From assembly GCF_000350225.1 (NCBI RefSeq), contig NW_005179034.1, positions 62,001-126,000 of the forward strand: a stretch of DNA of 64,000 bases. Direction: 5' to 3'. The notes under the pieces were generated by a model that saw only the letters and a list, made by a program, of their open reading frames with translations, ran no database searches and was not told the DNA's origin. Of this stretch, positions 10,281-20,347 are shown in pieces. The DNA is from Chondrus crispus (lineage: Eukaryota > Rhodophyta > Florideophyceae > Gigartinales > Gigartinaceae). The translations under genes were made by a program, and so were the position numbers. Every line of letters starts with the position of its first letter. Within the stretch, counting starts at the first letter, position 1.

Positions 10281-11059
10281 AGTTCGAAATGGTGTTCTCG
10301 TAGACCGACGAGCAAGGAGAGGGAACAATGGGAGGTCGGCAGTTGCTTGTTGCGAAGCAGCATGATGAGGGCGATTGCGCAGGTGCGATTTTGTTGTTGA
10401 GGGTCAAATTGGCTGCTGGGATAATGGCATTACAGGTTGAACAAGTGGCCAAGTGCACACGTGGAATTCATCCTAGAATTTTGACGCTTGCCATTGTACA
10501 AAGTAAAAACCTCCTTCAGAAGCAGCGCATTGGCGCTGCGCATCACTGTTGTACGGCATGGTTCTCACATTGTTGCTCTGTTGATCGGCATCTCTGTGCA
10601 AGAAGCAATAGAACCGCAATGTAAGCAGCTGGGAGATTTCCTCAGCGATATGCTAGAGTGAGTAAGAGAATTTTTGGTAATAGTTGGAACCAAGCGGTTT
10701 CACGTTCCGGAAATGCACAGTTTGTGGCAGTTTAGGTGTCCTCTATGAAAATGAACAGTGCGGTTTTCAGTTGTTTTCCCAGGCTAAAACAACTGTCTGC
10801 GATTGCAGTCAAGGACTCCGGACAGTATGCTGTGGTACAATGGGGAGCAACACTTTTTTTTGTGAGAATCAAACATGGTCGTGGGGTCTGCGTCAGTAAT
10901 CTACTGCTTCTCTGACGACAACATCGTCTACCAAAAATCAAGACGGAAGGCATGCTCAGGTTAAATACGCGATTGCTACCACTTCCTTGGTGGTCCTCAG
11001 TGTGGTAGTAACGTAGTAACTTTGAATTTTACATATAATTGGATACGGCGCACAATACC
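10281..11059. other. Intergenic stretch, nothing recognised
   Basis: No supported gene. It lies between the 5' end of the small membrane-protein gene and the 3' end of TOP3A. Short open frames on both strands are compositionally unremarkable. Confidence 0.5.
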
Positions 11060-13888
11060 TCATCGGGGGAAACGGATTCCAGATTGTCCCCTTCCGTGTT
11101 GGCCCCCCCGAACCCCACCACGGCCGCGGCCTTCGATATCGACTCCACTAAATCCATGTCCCCCGCCTCTTAAGTTGTACCCTTGACCCCTACCACGCCG
11201 CCCGCCGAACCTACTCCCAGGATTTGGATGCCTTGGCACATCACGATCCTCACCTAATGCACGCAAAGCGCTCTCGTAGCGCGAATCGCACCAAATGCAG
11301 CCCTTGAAACATTGCGGTGCTCCTGGGGGTCGTGCAGCTGACGAGAAAAAAACCTCCAGCACCGCAGAGCCGCAGCGCTCACAGGATCCATTTGCACGCC
11401 CAAGGCGTTCGACAGAGTTGCGTGGGAAGAAGTAGACGAAATCGCAATTTCCACGCCCCGCAGTACAAGATACCAATCTGCTTCCAGATGATGTTTCCCG
11501 CAAAGCGCACGGCCGTCCGCATTTTGGACACTTGGCTACATCTGAGAGTCCTGCTGGCGTTCCCCGGGCAAGGCGACATTGACTGTTGGTGCAATTAAAG
11601 CACCGGAATTCTGAAGTTTTCCCCTCGGGATTGAAACCAGGCTCGGGGGGCGGATTGTTCATGCACATAGGGCATACGGTATGTGTTGAGTTACTTGTGG
11701 AGTTAGTGACAGAAATTACTTGGTACCTACATATTGGGCATTCATGCTGTGAGCGTTCCAGGTTACCATTGCGGGGAACTTTCAGCGTCTTGTTGCATGG
11801 AATGCAGTCCAAGGCTCGGTCTGCTCCCTCTTGTCTCACACTGGCATGTGCCTGGGCCCGTCTTCTTCCTCGACCGTGTCCCCTCGATGTGGCTTGTCCA
11901 CGTCCACCACCGTTACTGCTGTGGGAGCATTTTAGGTCCATGAGCTGACTGCAAGCTCCACATCGAGAAAATTGGGGGATAAGAGTAGCCCATGTGCGAG
12001 CAGTGACGGCTTGAAAACGCTCACTGAAAACGGTATCCAAAACGTCTCGGTTTTGACGAAGATGTCGGAATTTGGATTGATACTCGGAGAGGGCATTTGT
12101 GAGAACGTCGGCAGGCTCCATCTCCGACGTCAAAATCTGTTTGAGTTGCCGTTCCTGTTTTGCTCGCATGTCCGGGCGCGCCAGATGTAGCTGACACTGT
12201 TCATGTGCAATAACCAGAGCCTGTCCAATTTGTGTTGGTGAGAACCCTCCCCCGCGCACCTTCTCCACGTAACTCCGATCCAACACTTTCTTAATGTGTT
12301 CGGCAATCGTAGCGTCTGTTCCAATTCCGTGGTGGTCCATCAATGCGATTAAGTCTGACTCTTGCAGTAACGGGGGTGGCTGAGTTTGACTCTGGCGAAG
12401 CATCAAAGAGTCAATTAGTAACTTCGCGTTTACGTGCAGTAGAGCTACTGGCATGTCCTTGTCTGTCCACTTCTCAAAAGGGTACATGACTTCCAAATAC
12501 CCCTTTTCTTCGATAATCAGTCCTCGAGCCGTGAAGAATTCCGAGGTACCTGCTCGAACTTCAACTCTCGTCTCTGAAGCCCTTGCTTCGATAGAGCATG
12601 CAGCGAGAAATCGCTTTGTGATGTACTCATAGATTTTCTGATGATCCGTGGACTCGAACCTGGCTGGAGCCACATCCGTTGGGTGGATAGGAGGGTGTGC
12701 ACCATCATCATTGCTCCCCGAACGAGGCCATGTGAAAGCTAACGCATCTTCTTCACTCGGGGGCGACAGTAGCCGGGAAGCAAACGGTCCCCAATCTAGA
12801 TGGCCAACCTGCTTCCCCACGAGATCCCTCAGGTTATATGATTTGTCGAAGCGGTCTGTCTCTGTCCGTGGGTAGCTAATGAGTCCTTTATTGTAGAGCG
12901 ATTCGGCAACTTCCATGGCGCGATGTGAACTTATTCGCAGGCTTCGTGAGGCAACTTTTTGAAGCTCGACCGTCGACAAAGGCAATGGTCTCCACCGGTT
13001 CTTCATCCGTTTATCCACACGGGTAACCGAGACCATCATACCATCCTGCTCAGCTTCTTCTATGCAAAGCTCATAAAGAGCCATGGATGTGTACTCATCA
13101 AAAAGATGTTTCCTTGCCCAATCAAACTGCACTTTGCAGTCCTTCACGAATAAGTCAAAGACCCAGAACGGCCTCCTCACGAAATTTTGGATCTTCAGCC
13201 AGCGGTCAACAACTAGCCCCAGTGTAGGAAATTGGCAAGGCCCGTAACTCACAATCTGCCGTTCGTCATCTCCGACCAGGGAAAATTTTTCAAGCTGAAT
13301 GGTGAGGAAGCGGGTATACGCGGAGCCGGCGCGTAAATCAATCTCTTGTCTCGTCGATACCATCTGCGCAACTCTTTCGTTTGGCTCACCTAGTTGCGCC
13401 ACAGCACGAAAAAGATCACCATGAGTCATCGCAGAGAACCTTGCACGTCTCACGACAATGCTCGGCTTCCCTTGCTTGCAGACATCGGCCACATCGAATG
13501 CAATCTTCTCTCCTTCTGAATCGCAATCGAGCCAAAGAACCAGCCAGTCTGCACGCCGTGATTCCCGTCGAAGTGTTTCTGCGATCGGTTGTTTGTCCTC
13601 AGGAACAAACCATTCTACTTTCGTGCGACTTCGATCCAGCAGATCAACCGGATCGCATGAACCCCATTTCCGAACCCGGTCTTCGAAGTCAGTACCTTTT
13701 AGATGACCAAGCACCGAAGTGAATGACATACGCGCACGATTCCCTGCTAGATTCATGTCAAAGTCATATATCTGATTGAAGCGAGACAGGCCAGGCCTTG
13801 TCTCACATTGCTGACCAGCTTTGAGAACATTTGCGATTTCTTTCGCAGCCGATGGTTTCTCCGCGACGTTCAATACTCGTAAAACCAT
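11060..13888 (-). CDS. TOP3A: DNA topoisomerase III alpha with C-terminal zinc fingers and RGG tail
   Basis: This 942-residue single-exon type IA topoisomerase would act with RecQ helicase and RMI1 to dissolve double Holliday junctions. The Toprim domain opens with VLNVAEKPSAAKEIA and has the acidic DCDSE triad at 121-125. The active-site tyrosine is Y339 in GLISYPRTETDRF. GLSRFNQIYDFD and RKWGSCDP near the N-terminus match the alpha rather than the beta paralogue. After about residue 640 come several Cys4 clusters, including CPKCGRPCALRE, and a final Arg/Gly-rich tail with RGRGG-type repeats. An RGG box is usually noted for TOP3B, so the combination is unusual. The common DCDREGEN is here DCDSEGEK; the Asp/Glu ligands are kept. 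The ATG at 13888 begins directly at the Toprim strand. Confidence 0.95.
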   Translation of the reverse strand: MVLRVLNVAEKPSAAKEIANVLKAGQQCETRPGLSRFNQIYDFDMNLAGNRARMSFTSVLGHLKGTDFEDRVRKWGSCDPVDLLDRSRTKVEWFVPEDKQPIAETLRRESRRADWLVLWLDCDSEGEKIAFDVADVCKQGKPSIVVRRARFSAMTHGDLFRAVAQLGEPNERVAQMVSTRQEIDLRAGSAYTRFLTIQLEKFSLVGDDERQIVSYGPCQFPTLGLVVDRWLKIQNFVRRPFWVFDLFVKDCKVQFDWARKHLFDEYTSMALYELCIEEAEQDGMMVSVTRVDKRMKNRWRPLPLSTVELQKVASRSLRISSHRAMEVAESLYNKGLISYPRTETDRFDKSYNLRDLVGKQVGHLDWGPFASRLLSPPSEEDALAFTWPRSGSNDDGAHPPIHPTDVAPARFESTDHQKIYEYITKRFLAACSIEARASETRVEVRAGTSEFFTARGLIIEEKGYLEVMYPFEKWTDKDMPVALLHVNAKLLIDSLMLRQSQTQPPPLLQESDLIALMDHHGIGTDATIAEHIKKVLDRSYVEKVRGGGFSPTQIGQALVIAHEQCQLHLARPDMRAKQERQLKQILTSEMEPADVLTNALSEYQSKFRHLRQNRDVLDTVFSERFQAVTARTWATLIPQFSRCGACSQLMDLKCSHSSNGGGRGQATSRGHGRGRRRAQAHASVRQEGADRALDCIPCNKTLKVPRNGNLERSQHECPICRYQVISVTNSTSNSTHTVCPMCMNNPPPEPGFNPEGKTSEFRCFNCTNSQCRLARGTPAGLSDVAKCPKCGRPCALRETSSGSRLVSCTAGRGNCDFVYFFPRNSVERLGRANGSCERCGSAVLEVFFSSAARPPGAPQCFKGCIWCDSRYESALRALGEDRDVPRHPNPGSRFGGRRGRGQGYNLRGGGHGFSGVDIEGRGRGGVRGGQHGRGQSGIRFPR

Positions 13889-14709
13889 TGCAGAGCGCAG
13901 TCCACCCAGCGTTGGCCCCGAGATCTGTCCTTTGAGCAGATGGAATCATTTGTGTCCCTTAGACATGCATAACCAAATGCTTAAAGAAGTTGATACGGGA
14001 GCAACTCGAAACTGATCACAGCGCTACAGTACAGTACTTGCCAGAATACAAAATAGCGCAGAAAATATAATGCAAGGGTACAGAACTGAACACTTTCTGT
14101 ACACTTTGAGTACAGCACCCTTCTCACCGGCATAATTTGAGCACTTTAACAATGCCCCTAAAACGGCTCATTTTGTCGCAAGTGGCCACTTTTGGGCGAG
14201 TAGAAAATCCGTTTGAACTGTAGAGCGTGCAAAGTATGAAATAGGGGTGGCGTCTTAAAGGTTTTGCACTCTGATCCGTATTCTGTTTGTCTTTTGACAG
14301 AAGTGTAAAAATTAAGCTACTTCGCAGAAGCATACGCGTGTCCTATACTTTCATGTGATACAGTGTAGTGTAGAGGCCAGTCTGACATGCTCGAAAAGTT
14401 AGAACGGAGTCCTCATTCCTACAGACGAATAGAAGTCAATCGACTGCTAAGTGACGTATTCGGTGCTAGATGCTGACCGCTAGTTGAGCTCAACAGCGCA
14501 ATAGTCCTCCACTGCAAAGCTTTGCACCAGTCTGCGTTTGCACTCACAGACAATGGCGAGAGAAAGAATGCCAATGAACGTTCTCATGTGACAACACTGC
14601 AGTCACTAGGCAACCCGCGCGTTTGCATTTCTTTCCGAAAAGTATCCCTGAACAGCGAATTATGAGTTGTTTAATACCGACAAGAGCAGGAAGGTTAAAA
14701 ATATTTCAC
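13889..14709. other. Intergenic stretch, nothing recognised
   Basis: This is the TOP3A promoter side and the 3' flank of the epimerase. No supported gene. The imperfect repeats of tgtacac/gtacag around 14075-14130 are too short to classify. Confidence 0.5.
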
Positions 14710-15537
14710 CTAAACAGTTACTGGTGTTTTCGCAGCACGAATATCTTCAATGGCTTTTGCGTAATCTGGGGCTCCGAACACACCAGATCCAGAGACTATA
14801 GAGTTGGCGCCCGCATTGACGACCTTGTACGCATTGGCACCCTTGACACCGCCATCGACCTCAATCCAGGGGTTGAGTCCACGGTCATCAGCCATTTTTC
14901 GAATGGCGGCAATCTTTGGGACGACAGAGTCAATAAAGCCCTGGCCTCCGAAGCCCGGGTTGACCGACATGACGAGAATGACGTCACACAACTCGATAAC
15001 GTACTCAATGGCGCTCGCGGGGGTGGCTGGGTTGAGGACGACGCCCGCTTTGCAGCCAAGGTCCTTAATGAGGTTGAGAGTTCTGTGGAGATGGATGGTA
15101 GACTCGCCCTCGCAGTGCACAGAAATGATATCGGCACCAGCCTTGACAAAGTCCGGAATGAGCAGCTCCGGCTCGACAATCATGAGATGTACATCAAGCG
15201 GCTTTTTAGTGACGGGGCGCAAGGCATTGACGACGAGGGGCCCAATGGTGATGTTTGGAACGAAGCGGCCGTCCATAACGTCGACGTGGACCCAGTCGCA
15301 GCCCGCCTGGTCAATGGCGCGGACTTCATCTCCGAGTTTGGAGAAGTCTGCGGAGAGGATGGAGGGGGAGACAACGACCTGACCTGGCTTGGGGTCGCCG
15401 ACGATGACAGCGCGGACAATGTTGCGAGATGCGGTTTGTTGAACGCGGACGGGGGCGAGCGGGGAGGTGGAGGATTGGGTGAAGGCGCGCGTGGCTGTCA
15501 AGGGCGCTGGAGACGCAAACGCTGGTGTTCTGGCCAT
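14710..15537 (-). CDS. RPE: Ribulose-phosphate 3-epimerase, plastid-targeted
   Basis: This 275-residue protein starts at ATG 15537 (context gccATGGcc). It interconverts ribulose 5-phosphate and xylulose 5-phosphate in the Calvin cycle and pentose phosphate pathway. The TIM-barrel core begins at about residue 50 with [15 protein letters not shown]. It includes the metal/acid-base motif [32 protein letters not shown] and the phosphate-binding IEVDGGV. The first about 45 residues are Ala/Ser/Thr/Pro/Arg-rich without acidic residues, as expected of a plastid transit peptide. The frame can be extended upstream only through a GTG, so the ATG is preferred. The core is well conserved and looks fully functional. 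Confidence 0.96.
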   Translation of the reverse strand: MARTPAFASPAPLTATRAFTQSSTSPLAPVRVQQTASRNIVRAVIVGDPKPGQVVVSPSILSADFSKLGDEVRAIDQAGCDWVHVDVMDGRFVPNITIGPLVVNALRPVTKKPLDVHLMIVEPELLIPDFVKAGADIISVHCEGESTIHLHRTLNLIKDLGCKAGVVLNPATPASAIEYVIELCDVILVMSVNPGFGGQGFIDSVVPKIAAIRKMADDRGLNPWIEVDGGVKGANAYKVVNAGANSIVSGSGVFGAPDYAKAIEDIRAAKTPVTV

Positions 15538-16208
15538 GGCGATGGAGCTGGAGCAGGAGTGAGTTGGCTGGCAGCTGAGGAAGGGGGAGCGTTGAGAGGG
15601 TGGTGTTAAGAAGGGAAGATGGGAGCGTGAAAGCGGGAGCGGGAGGTGCAAGGCTCTGAGCACGCGCAGGGTCTCGGTAAATATTCAATTTGCATTACTG
15701 GTCAGAGGAGTTTGAGCCACTCATTCTTTTAGCGATTCGGTGTCCACAATTGACTCACCGACGCCCCAAATCGTCCACGTGGCACTATATTACTGGAGGT
15801 ACCACAACGTCGTCCCGCAGATCAAGACTTGATCCTGTAGGATGAAAGTTGTGGGATGAGGTTGTGGGTTGAGGATTTGGGATGAGGTTGTGGGATGAGG
15901 TTGTGGCACAATGCGGAATGCTGTAGAGCACTTAGTGCAACACGTCATACTTTACGGTACACTGTGGTGTTTCACGTCCACAGTAGTCACCCCGAAGGTT
16001 CTGTACATTAACAAGCAAGATACACAAAGATGTTGCCCTTCTGCCTGCGCACCCGCCTTGCCCGAATTGTAAGCGGCAACGATCCAGGCAATGGAAATAT
16101 GCAGCTCTTCTATACCGCATTCGTAACGCCGCTTTCAACTACATTGGCCGAATTGGCCGATGTCAAAATTGTATGGTAAAACTTGTACATATCAAACTGC
16201 GTATCAAA
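15538..16208. other. Intergenic stretch with minisatellite
   Basis: This is the RPE upstream region and the 3' flank of the SNF2 gene. It contains the tandem repeat at 15840-15907. No gene is supported. Confidence 0.5.
15840..15907. repeat. Short G/T-rich tandem repeat
   Basis: The word gggatgaggttgtg recurs at least three times with a near 13-14 bp period, mixed with degenerate units (gggttgaggattt). It lies in the upstream region of RPE. Confidence 0.7.
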
Positions 16209-19200
16209 CTAGTAATTCTCTGTCACTCTGAAGCGAACACTTCGGCTATTCTCATTCTCAGCAACTTCCACCTCATCGCCACAACTCTGCCTCTTCTTTG
16301 GCAAAATTCTTCCATTCACCTGTACCTTCATTGCCGGGGCACACACCGGTTTCAAATTCCGCAGAATCGACCGCACGCGTGACAGATCCTCATGACTCCT
16401 TGCCCCTCCAAACTTCTCTAGCCCAATCTGCGTCTCACTATCAAGGTCCTGCAGCAGCTCATGCTCCACAGATCCTTTCATCACCAGCCTTTCAACGTAA
16501 ATGTCGCGTTTTGATCCAATTCTATGGGCACGACTGATGATCTGTAATTCCATCGATGCATCCCAGACTGGCTCAAGCAGAAAAATGTACTGCACAAAAC
16601 TCAAGTCAAGCCCGACTGATCCATGTTTTGAGCTCAACAGAAGAATATTTCGTTCTTCATCCTCCGCAAACATCCTTACGCTCTGCCTTGCAAATTCCGA
16701 TGCGCTCTTAATCATTTTAAGATTCGGATCCATCTCTCGCGTGTTCTTGAACATTTCAATGTACGAATACTTCAAATCCTCGCATTCTTTCAGGGTCACC
16801 GCAACGAATTTCAAGTGGTCTGTTATTGTACTGTGAATAATTACTTTCGGTCGCATTTGCCGAGGTTCACTTTCACCTGGGAACCATGTCTCCTCACGGG
16901 GCAAGTTGCGTAATCTGTCCACGAGGTGCGCCATTTTCGGACCCCAGTTGGTATCCCATTTGGCTTTAAAATCGTCCGGTGAATATGCAGCCGGCTGCAA
17001 TTCGATCAAGTCTTCGGGTACATTTTCCTTGTTGTCGAGGTCGTATGCCACCCCGCAATGTAGTGCGGTACATTTCTCTTTGTCGAGGGCAACGCACTCT
17101 TCACACAGCAAGTGCCCACATGGCGTTACCATCGGAATTGACGTAAACACGTGACATCGAGCGCAGTGCGCCTCTCTCTCAAGGAAGCTTCTCCCAATGT
17201 CATTGAGTATACCCGAATAAATACGTGTCCTAAAGCGCACTCCATCTTTTGGATTCTTGTAGTGCCTCGTCAACCGCAAGAAGTCGTGTGAAAATCCTGC
17301 AAGTTCATCCCACATATCAGCTCTCTTATACAGACTTCTCTGAAGCTCCATTTCCTTTTCCCCCGAGACACCATCACGTGTCAGGAGGGGCCAGTCTGTA
17401 CTTGGGCAATCAAATCGATCATTTGGGTGTATGTGAGCCTTCTCCATGTACTTTTCATATAGTTCATTCAATGTGTCAATCACTTCAGAAGCGTCAAACA
17501 TAGCGTCTTTCGTTCCGCCGTAGCAGCAGGCCATCCGTAAATTTCTAATGGCAAGTTGTGCTTCTCCCAAATTGTTCTTGTTCAGCAGCGACTCCTTGTG
17601 GGTCTCGCTGAACCAATCTGCTGTAAGTAAGTTCCTTCTCGTAAGGCTCACCAGCCAATTGTAGTCAGCAGCTGTCCCTTTTGTGAAGTCAAGAATTGAA
17701 TTAGAGATGTGGCATCGTGACGTGAGCATAGACTTGTCTGCCCGAATCATGACACGGCGTAACACGGGTTGAAGTCGTTTTAAAGCTTGAGGATAGTATT
17801 GCGAGAAAGGCTCACGTATGCCCACTAGCCATGCCTTTTTGTCCAACCCATACTCTTCATCTCGAATGAATCTCAGTAAATGATATAAATGGTCGACATC
17901 GCATCGGGCAGTTGATGGCGTCGGAGTTCCAGTCATCACCCATCTTCGTTCAGCGCGAAGCCTTTCACAAGCATGTGCAAATAACGACAAACTTCCACCA
18001 GAAAGCTTATGTCCTTCATCAACTATAATCCGCAAGAACCGGACCCTCATCAATAGTGGCGCTGTCGCTCGGATTGAATTTGACAATTCCGCAATAACGT
18101 TGAAAGATGTCATAACAACATCGTAGTCGGTCGCTAGTTCCTCAGCAGATTCTGGTAAGTCACGGACTCGCTTCACATGCAGAACTCTAAGCCCACCTTC
18201 TCGGACGTGCATAGAAATCTGCTCCTCCCAATGCCATGTTAGGACAGGAGGTACCACAATAAGAGACCCCCGCGAAAGATATACCACCTCACTCTCTCTA
18301 TCAGATATAAAAGGGACAGATCCCTGACCTACCGCAGGATTGTGAAAGTCAGGTCTCCTCACGCGGCGATTGGAAGAGCGTCTCTTGTCAACGTCCGAAA
18401 ACGGAAAAAGCCTTCCGCGCCGTGATTGATTTGGAACAGCTGACTCTTCTCCGTATGCACAATATCGGCCGACCGCGACCTCCCTATATATAGAAACATC
18501 GCCCTCACCGTATCGGCGGGGCACAGTTTCCATCACTCGCCCATCTGGTGGACGGGGCATTTGCCCGAGCGTCTTCAGCACCAAACTCAGAGCCGTAATC
18601 GTTTTCCCAAGACCCGGCTCGTCACAAAACAGCCCCCCTCTCGGCGCCTCCAACTGTGGCATCTGCGCAAGCCTCATCAACGTCCCGTCCGTCATGTCCG
18701 CCACCACGCAAACGTTTGGCAGTCTGGGAACATCGAAACGATGTAGCATGGACATAGAGACACTGGCCGGCCTCCGTTCTTCCATGCTGATCATGCGCGC
18801 CAGCGAATCGACCTGATGCGGAAAAAGTCGCAGCAAAAGGCCCGGCACAAATGGCTTCATAAAATCGTGAAGCTCTTCATTCACGTTGGACAAGGCGATG
18901 CAATCCTTCGGGCGCAGGTGCAAGACAACTAGGTGCAGCACTTCCTCTGGCAGATTAAGCCATCCCGCGCAGCGTGTCCTCCCGGGAAGCGGTGCAGGAC
19001 CCAAAGATGAGGGAGATACAGACTTGGGGCTTGAGGCATCTGTCCGATTGTGGGAAGAAGAGTCTCTGGTGACCTGGCGGAACACGTTCTCCATATGGAA
19101 GGCTTCGCGCAGGCCCTCGGGCGGGACTGGACGGCAAGCACCACCGCAACCTACGAAGCCGCACGGGTCGCGGGAGGGAGCAAGCGACGTGGAGGTTTCC

Positions 19201-19640
19201 GAGAGAGGCGGAACTAAGTCAACGACGTGGCCGAGCAGGCGACGTAGGGAGTTGGACGGCTTGACGATTTCGCCGAACCGGCAGAGTTTTTGTGAGTCAA
19301 TGGAGACGGTGAGAAGGGCATAGGGGCGGAAGGGGTCGACGCTGATGACGGGGATGAGGCCGGAGCTGCGATTGCGGTTTTGTCTGAAAACATTGAAGAC
19401 AAGGACGGAGGCTTCGGACGGGAGTGGGATGGAGTCAGGGCAGACGGAAAAGTGATGGGCGTTGTCAGAAGCCCAGGATGAGAACATGTTTTTGGGGAGC
19501 CATGGCTTTGGCTTTTTGGGGGCGTCGGGCGAATCAGAGTCGGGGGATGGAGTAGAAGAGGGCGGATTAGATGAGAAGGGCCAAAAGCGGAGCGTAAAGA
19601 GGACGACCGGGTCGCGTGAAGGGGAGTGGGCGGAGGACAT
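16209..19640 (-). CDS. F-box / SNF2 ATPase / RING finger protein
   Basis: This 1143-residue single-exon protein starts at ATG 19640; the upstream extension has only GTG. Its domains in order match the plant F-box/SNF2 family (At3g54460 type). There is an F-box at about 225-270 (LNLPEEVLHLVVLHLRP). A SNF2 N-lobe follows with Walker A DEPGLGKT (about 339) and a DEGH box (about 539). A RING finger lies at about 825-865 (CARCHVF...CGHLLCEEC). The helicase C-lobe comes last (about 925-1065, SKHGSVGLDLSF and ISRAHRIGSKRD). ATPase remodelling plus RING and F-box suggests a chromatin-linked ubiquitin ligase or remodeler related to Rad5/HLTF. Most Rad5-like proteins have the RING but not the F-box. 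Confidence 0.9.
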   Translation of the reverse strand: MSSAHSPSRDPVVLFTLRFWPFSSNPPSSTPSPDSDSPDAPKKPKPWLPKNMFSSWASDNAHHFSVCPDSIPLPSEASVLVFNVFRQNRNRSSGLIPVISVDPFRPYALLTVSIDSQKLCRFGEIVKPSNSLRRLLGHVVDLVPPLSETSTSLAPSRDPCGFVGCGGACRPVPPEGLREAFHMENVFRQVTRDSSSHNRTDASSPKSVSPSSLGPAPLPGRTRCAGWLNLPEEVLHLVVLHLRPKDCIALSNVNEELHDFMKPFVPGLLLRLFPHQVDSLARMISMEERRPASVSMSMLHRFDVPRLPNVCVVADMTDGTLMRLAQMPQLEAPRGGLFCDEPGLGKTITALSLVLKTLGQMPRPPDGRVMETVPRRYGEGDVSIYREVAVGRYCAYGEESAVPNQSRRGRLFPFSDVDKRRSSNRRVRRPDFHNPAVGQGSVPFISDRESEVVYLSRGSLIVVPPVLTWHWEEQISMHVREGGLRVLHVKRVRDLPESAEELATDYDVVMTSFNVIAELSNSIRATAPLLMRVRFLRIIVDEGHKLSGGSLSLFAHACERLRAERRWVMTGTPTPSTARCDVDHLYHLLRFIRDEEYGLDKKAWLVGIREPFSQYYPQALKRLQPVLRRVMIRADKSMLTSRCHISNSILDFTKGTAADYNWLVSLTRRNLLTADWFSETHKESLLNKNNLGEAQLAIRNLRMACCYGGTKDAMFDASEVIDTLNELYEKYMEKAHIHPNDRFDCPSTDWPLLTRDGVSGEKEMELQRSLYKRADMWDELAGFSHDFLRLTRHYKNPKDGVRFRTRIYSGILNDIGRSFLEREAHCARCHVFTSIPMVTPCGHLLCEECVALDKEKCTALHCGVAYDLDNKENVPEDLIELQPAAYSPDDFKAKWDTNWGPKMAHLVDRLRNLPREETWFPGESEPRQMRPKVIIHSTITDHLKFVAVTLKECEDLKYSYIEMFKNTREMDPNLKMIKSASEFARQSVRMFAEDEERNILLLSSKHGSVGLDLSFVQYIFLLEPVWDASMELQIISRAHRIGSKRDIYVERLVMKGSVEHELLQDLDSETQIGLEKFGGARSHEDLSRVRSILRNLKPVCAPAMKVQVNGRILPKKRQSCGDEVEVAENENSRSVRFRVTENY

Positions 19641-20347
19641 GTATCGAGGCTGGAGCGGAGGCACGTAATGGCGTGGATGTATTATATATGTCTCAAGTTG
19701 GAGACGGGGTCGGAGGTGCGAGGGGTGCTGAGAAGCAATGTGGGTTACTCGAAAATGGGCATCGGTAGGGATAAGTCGTTCGCTCCAGCACAGCAGACGA
19801 GCGCACTGCTGCAGAAAGGCAAAAACATGCCAACGGCATCGCTCGTCTTATGATCCTGCGCCAGCAACAGCACAGCAATTTTTCAACTTGCTGTCGTCTG
19901 ACCGGCAGCTTTCTGTTTCGCGTGTCCACGTTTACAATTGGAGAGCCCCCCAGAGCTCAGTTCGAGAATTGAGGCACTTGGTAATTGGCCAATTGTTACG
20001 TGCCACGTTGCCAAGTGGCAGGAGGTTGAGCACACATCCTGCACCCTCATTGGCCAGCGATGAGCCACCCTAACATGCCATTGGCCTGTTCATCCTGCAG
20101 ATCCCTCAAGATAAGAATTCTACTGCACCTAATTGGCCCCGTTCAGAGCCACCCCCCAAAAACATTCAATATTATGATTTCCCCTCGAGACCTTGCAAAC
20201 ACGCCCTCAACCGACCTCTCCGAGCCCACTACAGTACTGTTCCCCGGACCGCACCCACCCGTTCTCTCCTCCTCAACATCATCCTAGCTAGCTTCCACAC
20301 CAAGCTGGCATCCTCGCTATACCGTACTCTTTCTTCCTCTCTCTACA
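19641..20347. other. Divergent promoter region between SNF2 and HslU genes
   Basis: This is a head-to-head intergenic region of about 700 bp. It includes a cluster of short inverted words around aattggccaatt (19982-20000) and ccaagtggc, possible binding sites for shared control. No gene is supported. Confidence 0.45.

Noticed and set aside
12645-12665. tRNA B-box-like word (complement of ggactcgaacctggctgg)
   Set aside because: It lies in TOP3A coding sequence and no cloverleaf can be formed around it.
14623-15609. A 328-codon plus-strand open frame
   Set aside because: It lies antisense to the well-conserved RPE gene and is a composition shadow.
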